64,000 nucleotides of DNA, from contig DATLOM010000018.1 of NCBI GenBank assembly GCA_035536185.1, forward strand, positions 1 through 64,000, written 5' to 3'. The notes below the pieces were generated by a model. It did no database searches. It saw nothing but the letters and a program-made list of their open reading frames with translations, and was not told the origin of the DNA. This DNA is from GCA-2861595 sp035536185. GTDB taxonomy: Bacteria > Actinomycetota > Acidimicrobiia > Acidimicrobiales > GCA-2861595. Positions 1-8,302 of this stretch are shown piece by piece (position 1 is the first letter of the stretch; every line of letters begins with the position of its first letter). The position numbers and the translations under genes were made by a program.

Positions 1-3000
1 ACCGCCCGGGCCACCACGGTGCCGGCAGGCTCGGACAGCACCAGGAAGAACTCCTCGTCGGCCTCGTCGAGGGTGTCGGCCACCACCTCGACGATGAGCA
101 CCTTGGAGCGCTCGCCGGGGCCGAAGCTGAGCCTGCCCGACGCCGGGCGGTAGTCCTCGGGCCCGGCGCTGGCGTGCTTGGTGGCGTAGTGCACCGACAC
201 CGCCTGGGTGGGCTCGGCGTTGGCCGTGACGGTAAAGCGCGCCGGGGTCATGCCCGCGTCGCCCTCCACCACGGTGGCGTGCCCCGCGGAGATGCCGGGG
301 AGCGCGTCGAAGATGGTGGCCTTGCCCGCCGAGCGGCCCAGGCGCGCACCGGCGGGCTCCGACAGCTCGACCAAGAACTCCTCGTCGGCCTCGGCCAGGC
401 CGTCGCCCAGCACCGCCACGGTGACCTCAGCGGTGGTGGCCCCCGCCGGGATGCTGACCGTCCCCGAGGCCGCCTGGTAGTCGGATCCCGCCTTGGCCGA
501 GGCGTCGGCGGTGGCGTAGCGGGCGCTCACCGGCCCCACCGCGGGCTCCGAGAGGGTCACGGTGAAGGTGGCCGGTACCGAGGAGTCGAGGGGCTCGCCC
601 ACGCTGACGTCGCCGATGCTGATGGCCCGGGGGAAGTCCACGATGGTGGCGGTGGCGCTGGGCTGGGCCAGCACGGCTTTGCCTGCTCCGGTGGGCAGGC
701 TCAGGTTGATCTTGAAGCTCTGCTCGGGCTCCACCTCGGCGTCGGCCAGCACCGCCACCCTCACCGTGGTGTCTGTCTGGCCGGGGCCGAACACCGCGGT
801 GCCGGTGCTCTGGCGGTAGTCCTGTCCCGCCTCGGCCGTGCCGTCGGCGGTGGTGTAGGCCACCGTGAGCGGTGCGGTGGCGTCGCTGTGGCGGCGGAGG
901 CCGAACACCGCGACCGCCTCACCTGTGGCCGGCTCGCCCACCCCGGTGTCGTCGGCTACTACCTCCCCGCAGGCCCCGCTCGTGGCCGCCGGGGGCACAG
1001 GCGGGGAGTCGCCGATCTTGGCCATGAAAGCGTTGGAGGAGAACAGGTCTTGGGAGGGCGCATAGGCGGGCTGGAACGGCACGGGCGGCGGTGACACGGG
1101 CACCTCCGCCGCGCAGGGGTCGGGGCTCTTCGCCGGGGCGGCCCTAGAGCCCGCCATCGGGAAGTCGCGTGAGTTGGTGGTGCCCACCACATAGGCGTTT
1201 CCCCTCCCGTCCACCGTGATCCCGTTGCCGACCTCGCCGCGTGTTCCCCCGAGGTAGCTGGACCAAACAAGGGTGCTGCCTCGGGCCCGCGGGCTCACCA
1301 CGCTGCCGCCCTGGTCCACGACCTGGCCCAGCTGGTCAGCAGGAGATGGCAGCTGCGGCGACATGTCGAACTCGGCCACGAAGGCATCGGAAGGTGCGTT
1401 GCAGTTTTCGTGAAAGGATCCGCAGTTGATGACCGGGGGGTTGGTGCAGCCGGGTGGGTTGACCTGGCCCCCGTAGTCGCCCCGGGCCGGCTGGAAGGCG
1501 TTGGACACCGGGAAGTCGCACGACGACGTCGAGCCCGTCACGAAGGCGTGGCCGCGGTGGTCCACCGCTATGGCCCGTCCCGTTTCGTTGCCGCCTCCGC
1601 CCAGGTAGGTCGAGTACAAGAGATGCTTGCCCGTGGCGTCAATACGGGCCACGAAGGCGTCCGTGCCGTGCTCCGGGGCGGCATCCCACGTCAGATCGGT
1701 GGTGTGGCCGCGCCGGAACTCGGGCTGGGCCGCGTCGTTGGTGACGGCGAGCCCCTGCGTGGCCCCGGTGACGAACACGCTGCCGTCGGGCCCAAGGGCG
1801 AGGTCGTTACCCCCCAGCGGGTAGGGCTCTTGCCACGCCCGCCGCCCCGAGGCGGAGATCTTCTGGGTGATCCCCCCGATGCTGGCGAGGGCCACTTTCT
1901 CGGGACCCAGAAAGATCATGCCGTAGGTGACGTAGGCGTTGCCGGAGGTGTCGACCGCCAGCCCAGTGGGACCTCGGGGCCCTGGATAGGAGCGGTTATC
2001 CGTCGGGGTCCGCGGCACGGGAGGATGCGCCGGCGGGTCGAGGTACGTGGAGTATGCGAGGTCTCCGGAGGGCGCGACCTTGACTAGGGCGTGACCCGAC
2101 TCGTTATGCGACCGCATGGGGTTCTCCATCGGGAAGTCGGTGGAGGAGGTCGGCCCGGCCACATAGGCCCCGCCGTCACCGTCGATGGCCAACGACACCT
2201 CGGGCTGCGCCGGGTAGTGGCAGTACCAGAAGCCGGCGGGCGGGTGCGTCGGGCACCTGGCTCCGTCGTAGCCAGACCCGCCCAGATAACTGGAGTACAA
2301 AAGGGCCGAGCCGGTGCTGTTGAGCTTGGTCAGGAACATGTCGCCAAAGCCCCCGCCGTAGCGTCCCTGGGCCGCGTTCGCGGTCGTCGGAAACGACGTG
2401 CCCACCAGGCTGCCGGCGGCATAGACGTTGTGGTCGGCGTCGACGGCGATGCCCTGCACAAAAACCTGCTCACCGCCGTTGATCGGATCCGGCAGCGCCG
2501 CCCCCAGGTAGGTCGACCACACCATGTCGGCCCGGCCCTTGCCCGAGGGGCGCAGCTTGGTCACGAACCCTGGCGCGCCCGTGGTCCTCGGCGTCCCTTG
2601 ATAGGCGCAAGGGTGCTGGCCGGGGGCAAGGCACGTCATCGGCGTGGTGGGAAAGTCCGGGCTGGAGGTTCGCCCCCCCAGGTACACGTCGCAGTTGTCG
2701 TCGATGGCGATGGCCCCGCCGTTGTCGTAGAGCTGGTTGTTGCCCCCCAGGTAGGTGGCGTAGAGCACCGTGGGGTCGATCACCAGGGGCAGGGCAGGGT
2801 CGAAGTCCCCCAGGGCAAAGCCGACGGTGGCGTCGGGGGCCACCTCGAAGCTGACGTCCACCGCCTGGCGGCCCCGGGGGTGGTCCTGCCAGGCCACCGG
2901 CGCCTTTTCCACCAGGTAGGGCGGCGCTCCCCCGCCGGGGCCGATGGCCAGGCTGCCATCGGGCTGGAGGCTCGGCACACCGGGCCCCCAACGCCAGCGG

Positions 3001-4622
3001 ATGGCAGCGGGATCGGCGCCGGGTGTCACGGTGTAGGTGCCCTTCAGGCTGCCCTCAGGGCCGTCGTAGACCAGGTCGATGCCTGGGTACAGGCCGCCGT
3101 AGGTCACCGAGTTGTAGGTGGCCAGGTTGGTGATCCAGCGGCTGGGGTCGGAGCCGTCGAAGTAGTTGACCCGTCCCTTCTGGCGGGTGCCGGCGGTGAG
3201 GTTCGGGGCGGGCTGCGCGCCCACAAAGGCGAGGCTGAGCGCCTGGCTCGGGGCCTCCGGCGAGGCACCGGCCAGAGACAACACGACGCCTTGTGAGGTG
3301 AAGAAGGCGGTGCCGTTCGGGCTGCGGGCCAAGAAGCGGGCCGAGGGATCGCTCTGGCCGGCGTTGGGCTCGAACGACAGCGGCATCGCCCCCGACTCCG
3401 AGCTCGACGCAACCGACTCGAGCGCCGAGGCACAACGGGGCGAGATGACCCCCGACCCCGATCCCGGCAGTGTCGTGGTCGTGGTGCTCGAGGTCGACGT
3501 CGTCGGGAAGGAGGGGGCGCTGTAAGCCTCGACCGTCGCCCCCGGCCCGCCAATCGCGTAGATCCGGGCGTCCGGCCCCGTAGCCGCGGCCAGCGCACCG
3601 CGCTTTGTGTTCATGGGGTTCGCGTCGCTCCAGGTATGTCCGGCCACGTCGAACGCCTCGACGATCTCTGTGGTTTCGGCCCCGCTGAACCCGCCGATCA
3701 CGCCACCGATCGCGTAGACCCGTCCGTCGGGGCCCGTGGCCGCTCCCAGTCGCGCGCGTGGTACCGCCATCGGGGGCAGTTCGCCTCGCTCGCTGCTCGC
3801 CCAGGTGTCGGTGGTCGGGTCATAGGCCTCGACTACCGCCGACAGCCGGCGCTGCGTGCCGTCCGCTGTGTAGCCGCCGATGACGTATATCCTCTCCCTG
3901 CCGTCAGGCCCGGTGGCGGTCGCGGCAGCTACCCAGAAACGGGGGGTCGGCATCGGTGCTCGCTGGACCCACGTGTCCGCGTCCGGGTCGTATTCCTCCA
4001 CGCCTCCGACCACGACGGGGCGGGCGAACGTGGAAGCCACACCGCCGAAGGCATAGATCCGTTCCTTGCCGTCCCGCCCGACGGCGGCGGCTGTCCCGTG
4101 CCGAGCGCGGGGAGTGCTCAGGCCGGCGAGGGTCGTCCACTTGCCGCTCGTGGGTTCGTAGGCTTCGACCGTGCCGAGCGCGGGGACCGTTGAACCGAAC
4201 GGAGCGGTTAGCGCATCCAGACCGAAGCCCCCCGTCGCATACACCCGCTCCTTGTCGCCCGGGCCAGCTCCCCTCGTGGCCCCTAGCGAATGTCGGCCGG
4301 TCGGCATGGGCACCACTGGGGACCATTCGTCGGCGACCGGCTCGTAGGCCTCGACGGTGTTATGCCCGTCTGACCCTCCTAGAACGTAGAGTCGGGCACC
4401 TGGGCCCCTTGTACTGGCAGCGCCGGCATCTGACCTCGGCACGTTCACCGGCGCCACCGGGGCCCAGGCCCCACCACTGTCAGCACCCGCCGGGGCGGGG
4501 TGGGACGCGATCCAGGACACCAGTGGTGACAGAGCGACCAGGCAGAAGAGAATTCCCAACCACCGTCGCACCGCGCGTGCAGGCTCGCTGGGGCGTGGTT
4601 CTACTGTGGGGGACTGTGGCAT
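1..4622 (-). CDS. Giant exported Kelch / SBBP-propeller / Calx-beta repeat protein (3' end outside window)
   Basis: One open frame runs from the ATG at 4622 to the left edge, giving 1540 residues without a stop. Residues about 20-45 form a signal-anchor-like hydrophobic segment after an Arg-rich start, ending near ASHPAPAGA. Residues about 50-340 carry Kelch/galactose-oxidase repeats (YVLGGSDG, YAFGG, YVIGGY, YAIGG, each followed by VEAYEP-type strands). A Thr/Ser linker follows (TTSTSSTTTTTLPG), then a module starting near MPLSFEPNAGQ and a long run of SBBP-type propeller repeats (YSTYLGG...G.AIAVD..G.AYVTG.T.S.DFP). From about residue 1180 there are at least three Calx-beta modules (TVAYTTADGTAEAGQDY, ARYATADASA, VHYATKHAS). 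The likely role is a cell-surface or secreted adhesin-like scaffold. Domain classes are from motif recognition; the ligand is unknown. Confidence 0.85.
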   Translation of the reverse strand, partial: MPQSPTVEPRPSEPARAVRRWLGILFCLVALSPLVSWIASHPAPAGADSGGAWAPVAPVNVPRSDAGAASTRGPGARLYVLGGSDGHNTVEAYEPVADEWSPVVPMPTGRHSLGATRGAGPGDKERVYATGGFGLDALTAPFGSTVPALGTVEAYEPTSGKWTTLAGLSTPRARHGTAAAVGRDGKERIYAFGGVASTFARPVVVGGVEEYDPDADTWVQRAPMPTPRFWVAAATATGPDGRERIYVIGGYTADGTQRRLSAVVEAYDPTTDTWASSERGELPPMAVPRARLGAATGPDGRVYAIGGVIGGFSGAETTEIVEAFDVAGHTWSDANPMNTKRGALAAATGPDARIYAIGGPGATVEAYSAPSFPTTSTSSTTTTTLPGSGSGVISPRCASALESVASSSESGAMPLSFEPNAGQSDPSARFLARSPNGTAFFTSQGVVLSLAGASPEAPSQALSLAFVGAQPAPNLTAGTRQKGRVNYFDGSDPSRWITNLATYNSVTYGGLYPGIDLVYDGPEGSLKGTYTVTPGADPAAIRWRWGPGVPSLQPDGSLAIGPGGGAPPYLVEKAPVAWQDHPRGRQAVDVSFEVAPDATVGFALGDFDPALPLVIDPTVLYATYLGGNNQLYDNGGAIAIDDNCDVYLGGRTSSPDFPTTPMTCLAPGQHPCAYQGTPRTTGAPGFVTKLRPSGKGRADMVWSTYLGAALPDPINGGEQVFVQGIAVDADHNVYAAGSLVGTSFPTTANAAQGRYGGGFGDMFLTKLNSTGSALLYSSYLGGSGYDGARCPTHPPAGFWYCHYPAQPEVSLAIDGDGGAYVAGPTSSTDFPMENPMRSHNESGHALVKVAPSGDLAYSTYLDPPAHPPVPRTPTDNRSYPGPRGPTGLAVDTSGNAYVTYGMIFLGPEKVALASIGGITQKISASGRRAWQEPYPLGGNDLALGPDGSVFVTGATQGLAVTNDAAQPEFRRGHTTDLTWDAAPEHGTDAFVARIDATGKHLLYSTYLGGGGNETGRAIAVDHRGHAFVTGSTSSCDFPVSNAFQPARGDYGGQVNPPGCTNPPVINCGSFHENCNAPSDAFVAEFDMSPQLPSPADQLGQVVDQGGSVVSPRARGSTLVWSSYLGGTRGEVGNGITVDGRGNAYVVGTTNSRDFPMAGSRAAPAKSPDPCAAEVPVSPPPVPFQPAYAPSQDLFSSNAFMAKIGDSPPVPPAATSGACGEVVADDTGVGEPATGEAVAVFGLRRHSDATAPLTVAYTTADGTAEAGQDYRQSTGTAVFGPGQTDTTVRVAVLADAEVEPEQSFKINLSLPTGAGKAVLAQPSATATIVDFPRAISIGDVSVGEPLDSSVPATFTVTLSEPAVGPVSARYATADASAKAGSDYQAASGTVSIPAGATTAEVTVAVLGDGLAEADEEFLVELSEPAGARLGRSAGKATIFDALPGISAGHATVVEGDAGMTPARFTVTANAEPTQAVSVHYATKHASAGPEDYRPASGRLSFGPGERSKVLIVEVVADTLDEADEEFFLVLSEPAGTVVARA

Positions 4623-4699
4623 GTTTCGAAAAGGTACGTTGTATCGCGGACAGTTGTCGCCGCTAAACCTCAGGGTACAGGCGGCGTTGGAGAACAACC

Positions 4700-4717
4700 A
4701 TGGGCCACGTGGTCCAT
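4700..4717. promoter_or_regulatory. Palindrome site A, ATGGGCCA-N2-TGGYCCAT
   Basis: Two 8-base half-sites, ATGGGCCA and TGGTCCAT, are separated by CG, with one mismatch. It lies between the divergent starts at 4622 and 4890. Sites B (4798) and C (7120) share the same half-site and spacing. This looks like a dimeric regulator operator or a small dispersed repeat; no function is shown. Confidence 0.5.
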
Positions 4718-4797
4718 TCTCGGGTTGGGGCCCGCCCGGCCCCCCGCTGCCGTAGCACCGCCGTTGTACCTCTGGCCTTCTCCGCACGGCCCCAAGA

Positions 4798-4815
4798 ATG
4801 GGCCATCTGGCCCAT
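4798..4815. promoter_or_regulatory. Palindrome site B, ATGGGCCA-N2-TGGCCCAT
   Basis: Perfect 8-base half-sites are separated by TC, 98 bp (centre to centre) from site A and 75 bp upstream of the secreted-protein start at 4890. Two sites in one promoter region suggests cooperative binding, but this is inference. Confidence 0.5.
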
Positions 4816-4889
4816 GGTTTCGACCCTGTTCTGGCCGTACCGTGTCACCGCGGCTCAATGGGGGCCGACAAACGCGAAAGGATGACGAT

Positions 4890-5690
4890 ATGTCCCTGTT
4901 TCACCGCTTGCGCCGAGGAACGTTGTTCGGTGCCCTAGCCGTGGTTGGCTTGCTCACCGGCACGGTTCTGCCCGCCTCAGCTCAGATGGACAGTTTCCCT
5001 GCCCCGGTGCTCGGCACCGTCGGCAGCGGGATCCACTCACAGGCCGTCGTACCGGCGTTTCTGCCCCCATTGCCTGGCTACAACGAGTTGATAAAAGCGA
5101 ACGATCCTTGTCTGGTAGTCAGCGCGATGACCTTCGAGGGGACGTTTGAAGGAATGATCGAGATCGGCGGAGTACCTTATACGGGACTTGTCACCGCCCA
5201 GGTGAGCACCGATCCTGGCAAGGCCTGGTACGAAGGCGGCGGGGTTGGTGGTGCCCCTAACGGCACCGCCAGCGGCGATCGGCCCCTTGATCTAAGCAGT
5301 ACAGATCCCAACAAGAAGTGCCTTGCGCCTGCAGCTGCTCCCAACAACCATGCCCCCATCACGCCCCACCAGGAGCAGGGTGTCTGGCTCGGCTTCAACC
5401 TGACTCTCGAGGGTGCCAGCGCTAGCGGCGTGCTTACTTGCACTTACACGCAGGATGGCTCGGGGAAGTCGAGTTCATACGACCGGGACGGTACCGACGG
5501 TGTCGGGAATGAGGGCATCAGCCGCTACAAGATGACGTTTACGGGTGCGGAGTGCGCTCTCATCCCACCCGGTGCAGCCCCTATCTTTCAAACCGGAACG
5601 CTTGAGATCGACGTGATTTCGACGACGTTATTGATCGGCTTGAGCAACGGGTGCCTCAAGTTCCCGTCGCCTACCGCTAGCTGCGTCTAG
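4890..5690 (+). CDS. Small secreted protein of unknown function
   Basis: This is a 266-aa product. The ATG at 4890 is chosen because AAAGGA lies 7 nt upstream and a clear Sec signal peptide follows: basic MSLFHRLRRG, a hydrophobic core LFGALAVVGLLTG, and a cleavage site after PASA. The frame is open further upstream, but that would place the signal peptide internally. The mature part is rich in Gly, Ser, Thr and Pro, with about four Cys, and has no motif I recognise. Base composition is visibly less GC-rich than in neighbouring genes. The gene is bounded downstream by a strong hairpin and upstream by palindromes A and B. It may be a surface or extracellular matrix protein; I cannot name a family. 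Confidence 0.75.
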   Translation: MSLFHRLRRGTLFGALAVVGLLTGTVLPASAQMDSFPAPVLGTVGSGIHSQAVVPAFLPPLPGYNELIKANDPCLVVSAMTFEGTFEGMIEIGGVPYTGLVTAQVSTDPGKAWYEGGGVGGAPNGTASGDRPLDLSSTDPNKKCLAPAAAPNNHAPITPHQEQGVWLGFNLTLEGASASGVLTCTYTQDGSGKSSSYDRDGTDGVGNEGISRYKMTFTGAECALIPPGAAPIFQTGTLEIDVISTTLLIGLSNGCLKFPSPTASCV

Positions 5691-5752
5691 CCCACCGACT
5701 GGGGCTACACGTCGTCAGCGGTAGTTCCTGCCAGTAGAGCGAGCAGTAGGGC

Positions 5753-5790
5753 GAAAGACCACGAGGGCGCTATAGCCCTCGCGGTCTTTC
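5753..5790 (+). terminator. Strong hairpin after the secreted-protein gene
   Basis: A 16-bp stem with one A:C mismatch and a 6-nt loop lies 62 bp past the stop at 5690. The arms start GAAAGACC and end GGTCTTTC. There is no long T-run on the + side, so it is an atypical intrinsic terminator or a bidirectional transcription barrier. Confidence 0.55.
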
Positions 5791-5836
5791 CGTCCGTTCG
5801 TGGAGTGAAGAGACGTAGGATTGGTGACCTCCCCCG

Positions 5837-6620
5837 ATGACCTGTTCATCCTTGGCGATGGTCCTCCGTGATCGAGGGGTTTGGTGCAAGGGCTTACGCG
5901 GTCGGGTGACGGTGAACGGCCGATCCCCAGGGGGCGGCGTCGACCGCAGGACGGCAAGGCGATACATCATCGCCGCGTCGAGCTCGGGCTTGACCGGTCG
6001 GGTGGCGAGGAGCATCTCACCGACGAGCTGATCGGCCAAGTGGTCGAGCGGGTGCGCCCGCACCGGCCCGACGGCCACGGCCCGACATGGCAGGTCCTGT
6101 TGGGCGAAAAGGCCCATCAAGGCATGGCTGGACGAGGACCTCACTGTGGTCAAGATCGGCATCCTGCTTGCCCGGCGGGGGGTGGTGGTCCCACAACGGA
6201 CCCTGGCCCGCTTCGCCGTGGAGCGCTGCGGAGCCGGCCGGCGCTCCACCACGGTGCGGGTGGGCGACCCGCCGCCGGGCCTCGAGTTGCAGGTCGAATC
6301 GGTCGCTTGGGCCTCGTGGCCGACGGCGCGCGGCGCCGTGTGTGCTGGGCGCTGATCTTCACCGCCTGTTTCAGCCGCCACCAGTTCGTGTGGCCGACGT
6401 TCCGACAGACCACCGAGGAGGTCATCGCCGGGTTCGAAGCAGCGTGGCTCTACTTCGGCGGCGTATTCCCAGTGGTCATCCCCGACAACATGGGCTCCAT
6501 CGTGGTCAAGGCGGAGAACACCGCGCCTCGGTTCGACGACGTGTTCTTCGAGTACGTCCAATCGAGGGGCTTCGTCGTCGACGCGGCGCGGGTGGCCACG
6601 CCGACCGACAAGGCGTTGGT
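5837..6620 (+). pseudogene. IS21-family transposase (IstA-like), decayed
   Basis: Pieces of an IS21-type IstA appear in order but in alternating frames: a DRRTARRYI region near 5950, VELGLDRSGGEEHLTDELIG near 5980, LTVVKIGILLARRGVVVPQR near 6145, then RRRVCWALIFTACFSRHQFV and YFGGVFPVVIPDN from about 6325. At least three frame changes are needed. The first catalytic Asp of the DDE triad is missing (LQVES where QVDFG is expected). The VIPDN Asp remains. The protein is cut after ATPTDKA, before the final Glu. The following codons to 6783 are unrelated. No istB helper gene is present. The element cannot be active. Confidence 0.8.
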
Positions 6621-6833
6621 TTCATACTGCACCTCCAGGTGGCGATTCGATAAGGGCTCGCTTCGCGAGCTTGCTGCCCATGCATTTGACGAGGCGAGGA
6701 TCGCCGGGTTTCGGGGGCTCGAAGAGCCGTTCATTCTTGTCGTTGGCTTTGTGGGAGACGAGGAAGCCAGTCGCCGCACTTGACACCGTGGGCTGACTGC
6801 CGGATCATCACGTCGGCCGGTCGATGTGGGCAA

Positions 6834-6880
6834 GGTGGTCCCATGCTTCTGGCAACGGGTTGGTCCCATGGGACTGGCAA
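6834..6880. repeat. Two tandem terminal-type repeats, probable IS21 remnant end
   Basis: Two imperfect direct copies of about 22-23 bp share GGTCCCATG and CTGGCAA (6834-6855 and 6858-6880). IS21-family ends carry short multiple repeats of this kind, and this pair lies downstream of the transposase remnant, so it probably marks the right end. The stretch 6784-7109 otherwise holds no gene I can support. Confidence 0.45.
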
Positions 6881-7109
6881 GCGACACGCCGCCACCCACG
6901 CCAGGGCGGGCGAGGGCACGGGGCGGTGCGGCGGGCTCTGGCCAGGTCGACCTGTGGACCGTCACCGGGACCGAGGCGCGCCCGCTCCACCTCGGATTGG
7001 TCTTCCCGGTCCACTCAGGCCTCTCCTGGGCGCCGGGCCTGCTTCCGGTTGACGTCCGGGAACCTCCACCAGCACTGCCGGTGTACCGTCAATGTGCGCT
7101 TGTGCAACC

Positions 7110-7147
7110 CCCAGGGACAATGGGCCAAGTGGCCCATTGTCCCTGGG
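7110..7147. terminator. 38-bp perfect palindrome containing site C
   Basis: The 18-base arms CCCAGGGACAATGGGCCA and TGGCCCATTGTCCCTGGG are fully complementary around a 2-nt AG centre. The core 7120-7137 is ATGGGCCA-N2-TGGCCCAT, identical in half-site and spacing to site B. It lies 10 bp past the response-regulator stop, so it could end that transcript. A 2-nt centre is poor for a simple RNA hairpin and suits a protein-binding operator or a mobile repeat equally well. Confidence 0.5.
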
Positions 7148-7156
7148 TGCTCCTCT

Positions 7157-7762
7157 TCATGTCACCAAGCCCCGGCGGAACCCTTCGGCCACGAGCGCCG
7201 ACCGCTGGGACACCCCCAGCTTGCGTGAGATGTTCTCGATGTGGCGCTTCACGGTTGCTTGGGAGATGAACAGCTCCACGGCGACCTGCTTGTTGCTCAA
7301 CCCCCGGGCCAGCAGGCCCAGCACCTCTGTCTCCCGGTCCGAGAGAACCGAGCTCTCGTCGGCCCACTTGGCGCCGCCCAAGTTGACGTCCACGGCCAGA
7401 CCACCCCTTGCCACGTCCACGATGGCCTGGATCATGTCCCGCACGTGGGCCGTCTTCAGCACCATGCCGCTCGCACCAACCGCCAAGGCCTGCGCGATCC
7501 CCTTCTCGTCGGCATCCTCGGCGAATAGGAGGACGCGCACATCCGAGTAGCGCTCCTTGATGCGGTTGGTCACGCTTGCCCATGGTTCCCCGGGCAACAT
7601 TGTGTCGAGCAGGACGACATCCGGGCGGAGGAGCGAGCAAAGCCGCTCCGTCTGCTTGCCGTCAGCCGCCACACCCACCACCTCGATGGGCGGGACCATC
7701 TCGAGGAGGCTCTTCAGGCCCTCACGTATGACCGGGTGGTCGTCGGTGATCAGGAGCCTGAC
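7157..7762 (-). CDS. NarL/LuxR-family response regulator (start codon unclear)
   Basis: A receiver domain (VRLLITDDHPVIREGL, acidic pair DD, phospho-acceptor Asp in DVVLLDTML, conserved Lys in GMVLKT) is followed by a LuxR-type helix-turn-helix (LSDRETEVLGLLARGLSNKQ, ATVKRHIENISRKLG). The first in-frame ATG is at 7699, but it cuts off the conserved DD-containing first strand, so translation must start upstream. No ATG, GTG or TTG is in frame there: codon 7762 is GTC, and further upstream only a CTG is seen. GGAAGGAG lies nearby. A GTG-to-GTC change, a rare start codon or a sequencing error would explain this. No sensor kinase gene is in the window. Confidence 0.8.
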   Translation of the reverse strand, partial: VRLLITDDHPVIREGLKSLLEMVPPIEVVGVAADGKQTERLCSLLRPDVVLLDTMLPGEPWASVTNRIKERYSDVRVLLFAEDADEKGIAQALAVGASGMVLKTAHVRDMIQAIVDVARGGLAVDVNLGGAKWADESSVLSDRETEVLGLLARGLSNKQVAVELFISQATVKRHIENISRKLGVSQRSALVAEGFRRGLVT

Positions 7763-7852
7763 GGTTCCGCCGCCTTGCTCCTTCCCTCTCAGTTCGCGTG
7801 TGCAACCCGTTGTCGTGCCTGGGGACCGCCGGTCGGTCGGCCTTACCCCGAG

Positions 7853-8260
7853 CTATCTGTCTACGAGCGGGGGTCCCTGCCCGAACGACAGCTCAACGGC
7901 GTGGCCATCGGGATCTGCCAGCATCGCCCAGTAGCCCAGGGGCGGCGGCTGATCTATTGGCCCCATGCTGAGAAGGCCCGCCTTCTGCGCCTCCTCGGCG
8001 CGACGGACGAGCTCTTCTTTGCTGGAGAACGCGATGCCGAGGTGGAAGTTCCCGGAGATCGGCTGCACGTTGGCAGACTGGATTAGCGACAGCCGAAACC
8101 CACGGTCCTGGTCGGTCATCACACCGCTCTTGGTGCCCATGACGACCACCGGCTCGCCTACCACCTCCATCGATGCCCACCGCTTGTAGAACTCTATGCT
8201 GTTGTCCACGTTGCTGACCGGAAGGGCCATGTGGGTGAAACGAACCGACGCTCCGGCCAC
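7853..8260 (-). CDS. VOC-superfamily protein (glyoxalase/dioxygenase fold), copy 1
   Basis: This 135-aa protein has one vicinal-oxygen-chelate unit: FTHMALPVSNVDNSIEFYKR at the start and MLADPDGHAVELSF at the end, the usual paired beta-alpha-beta-beta-beta module ends. Putative metal ligands include the His in FTHMAL and the Glu in AVELSF. The GTG start at 8260 follows a GAAAGGGGTTCCC leader that is nearly the same as that of the paralogue at 10862. It may act on an intermediate of the surrounding cluster, or bind or protect against the product, as small VOC resistance proteins do. Substrate unknown. Confidence 0.8.
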   Translation of the reverse strand: MAGASVRFTHMALPVSNVDNSIEFYKRWASMEVVGEPVVVMGTKSGVMTDQDRGFRLSLIQSANVQPISGNFHLGIAFSSKEELVRRAEEAQKAGLLSMGPIDQPPPLGYWAMLADPDGHAVELSFGQGPPLVDR

Positions 8261-8302
8261 GGCGGGAACCCCTTTCGCTAGTAGGAAGGTCGACCGACCC
8301 TA

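Noticed and set aside
2091..3296. 401-aa open frame on the + strand
   Set aside because: Antisense to the SBBP repeat part of the giant exported protein.
6621..6783. Separate gene after the IstA break
   Set aside because: No start, no family, and it only continues the open frame past the truncated transposase.
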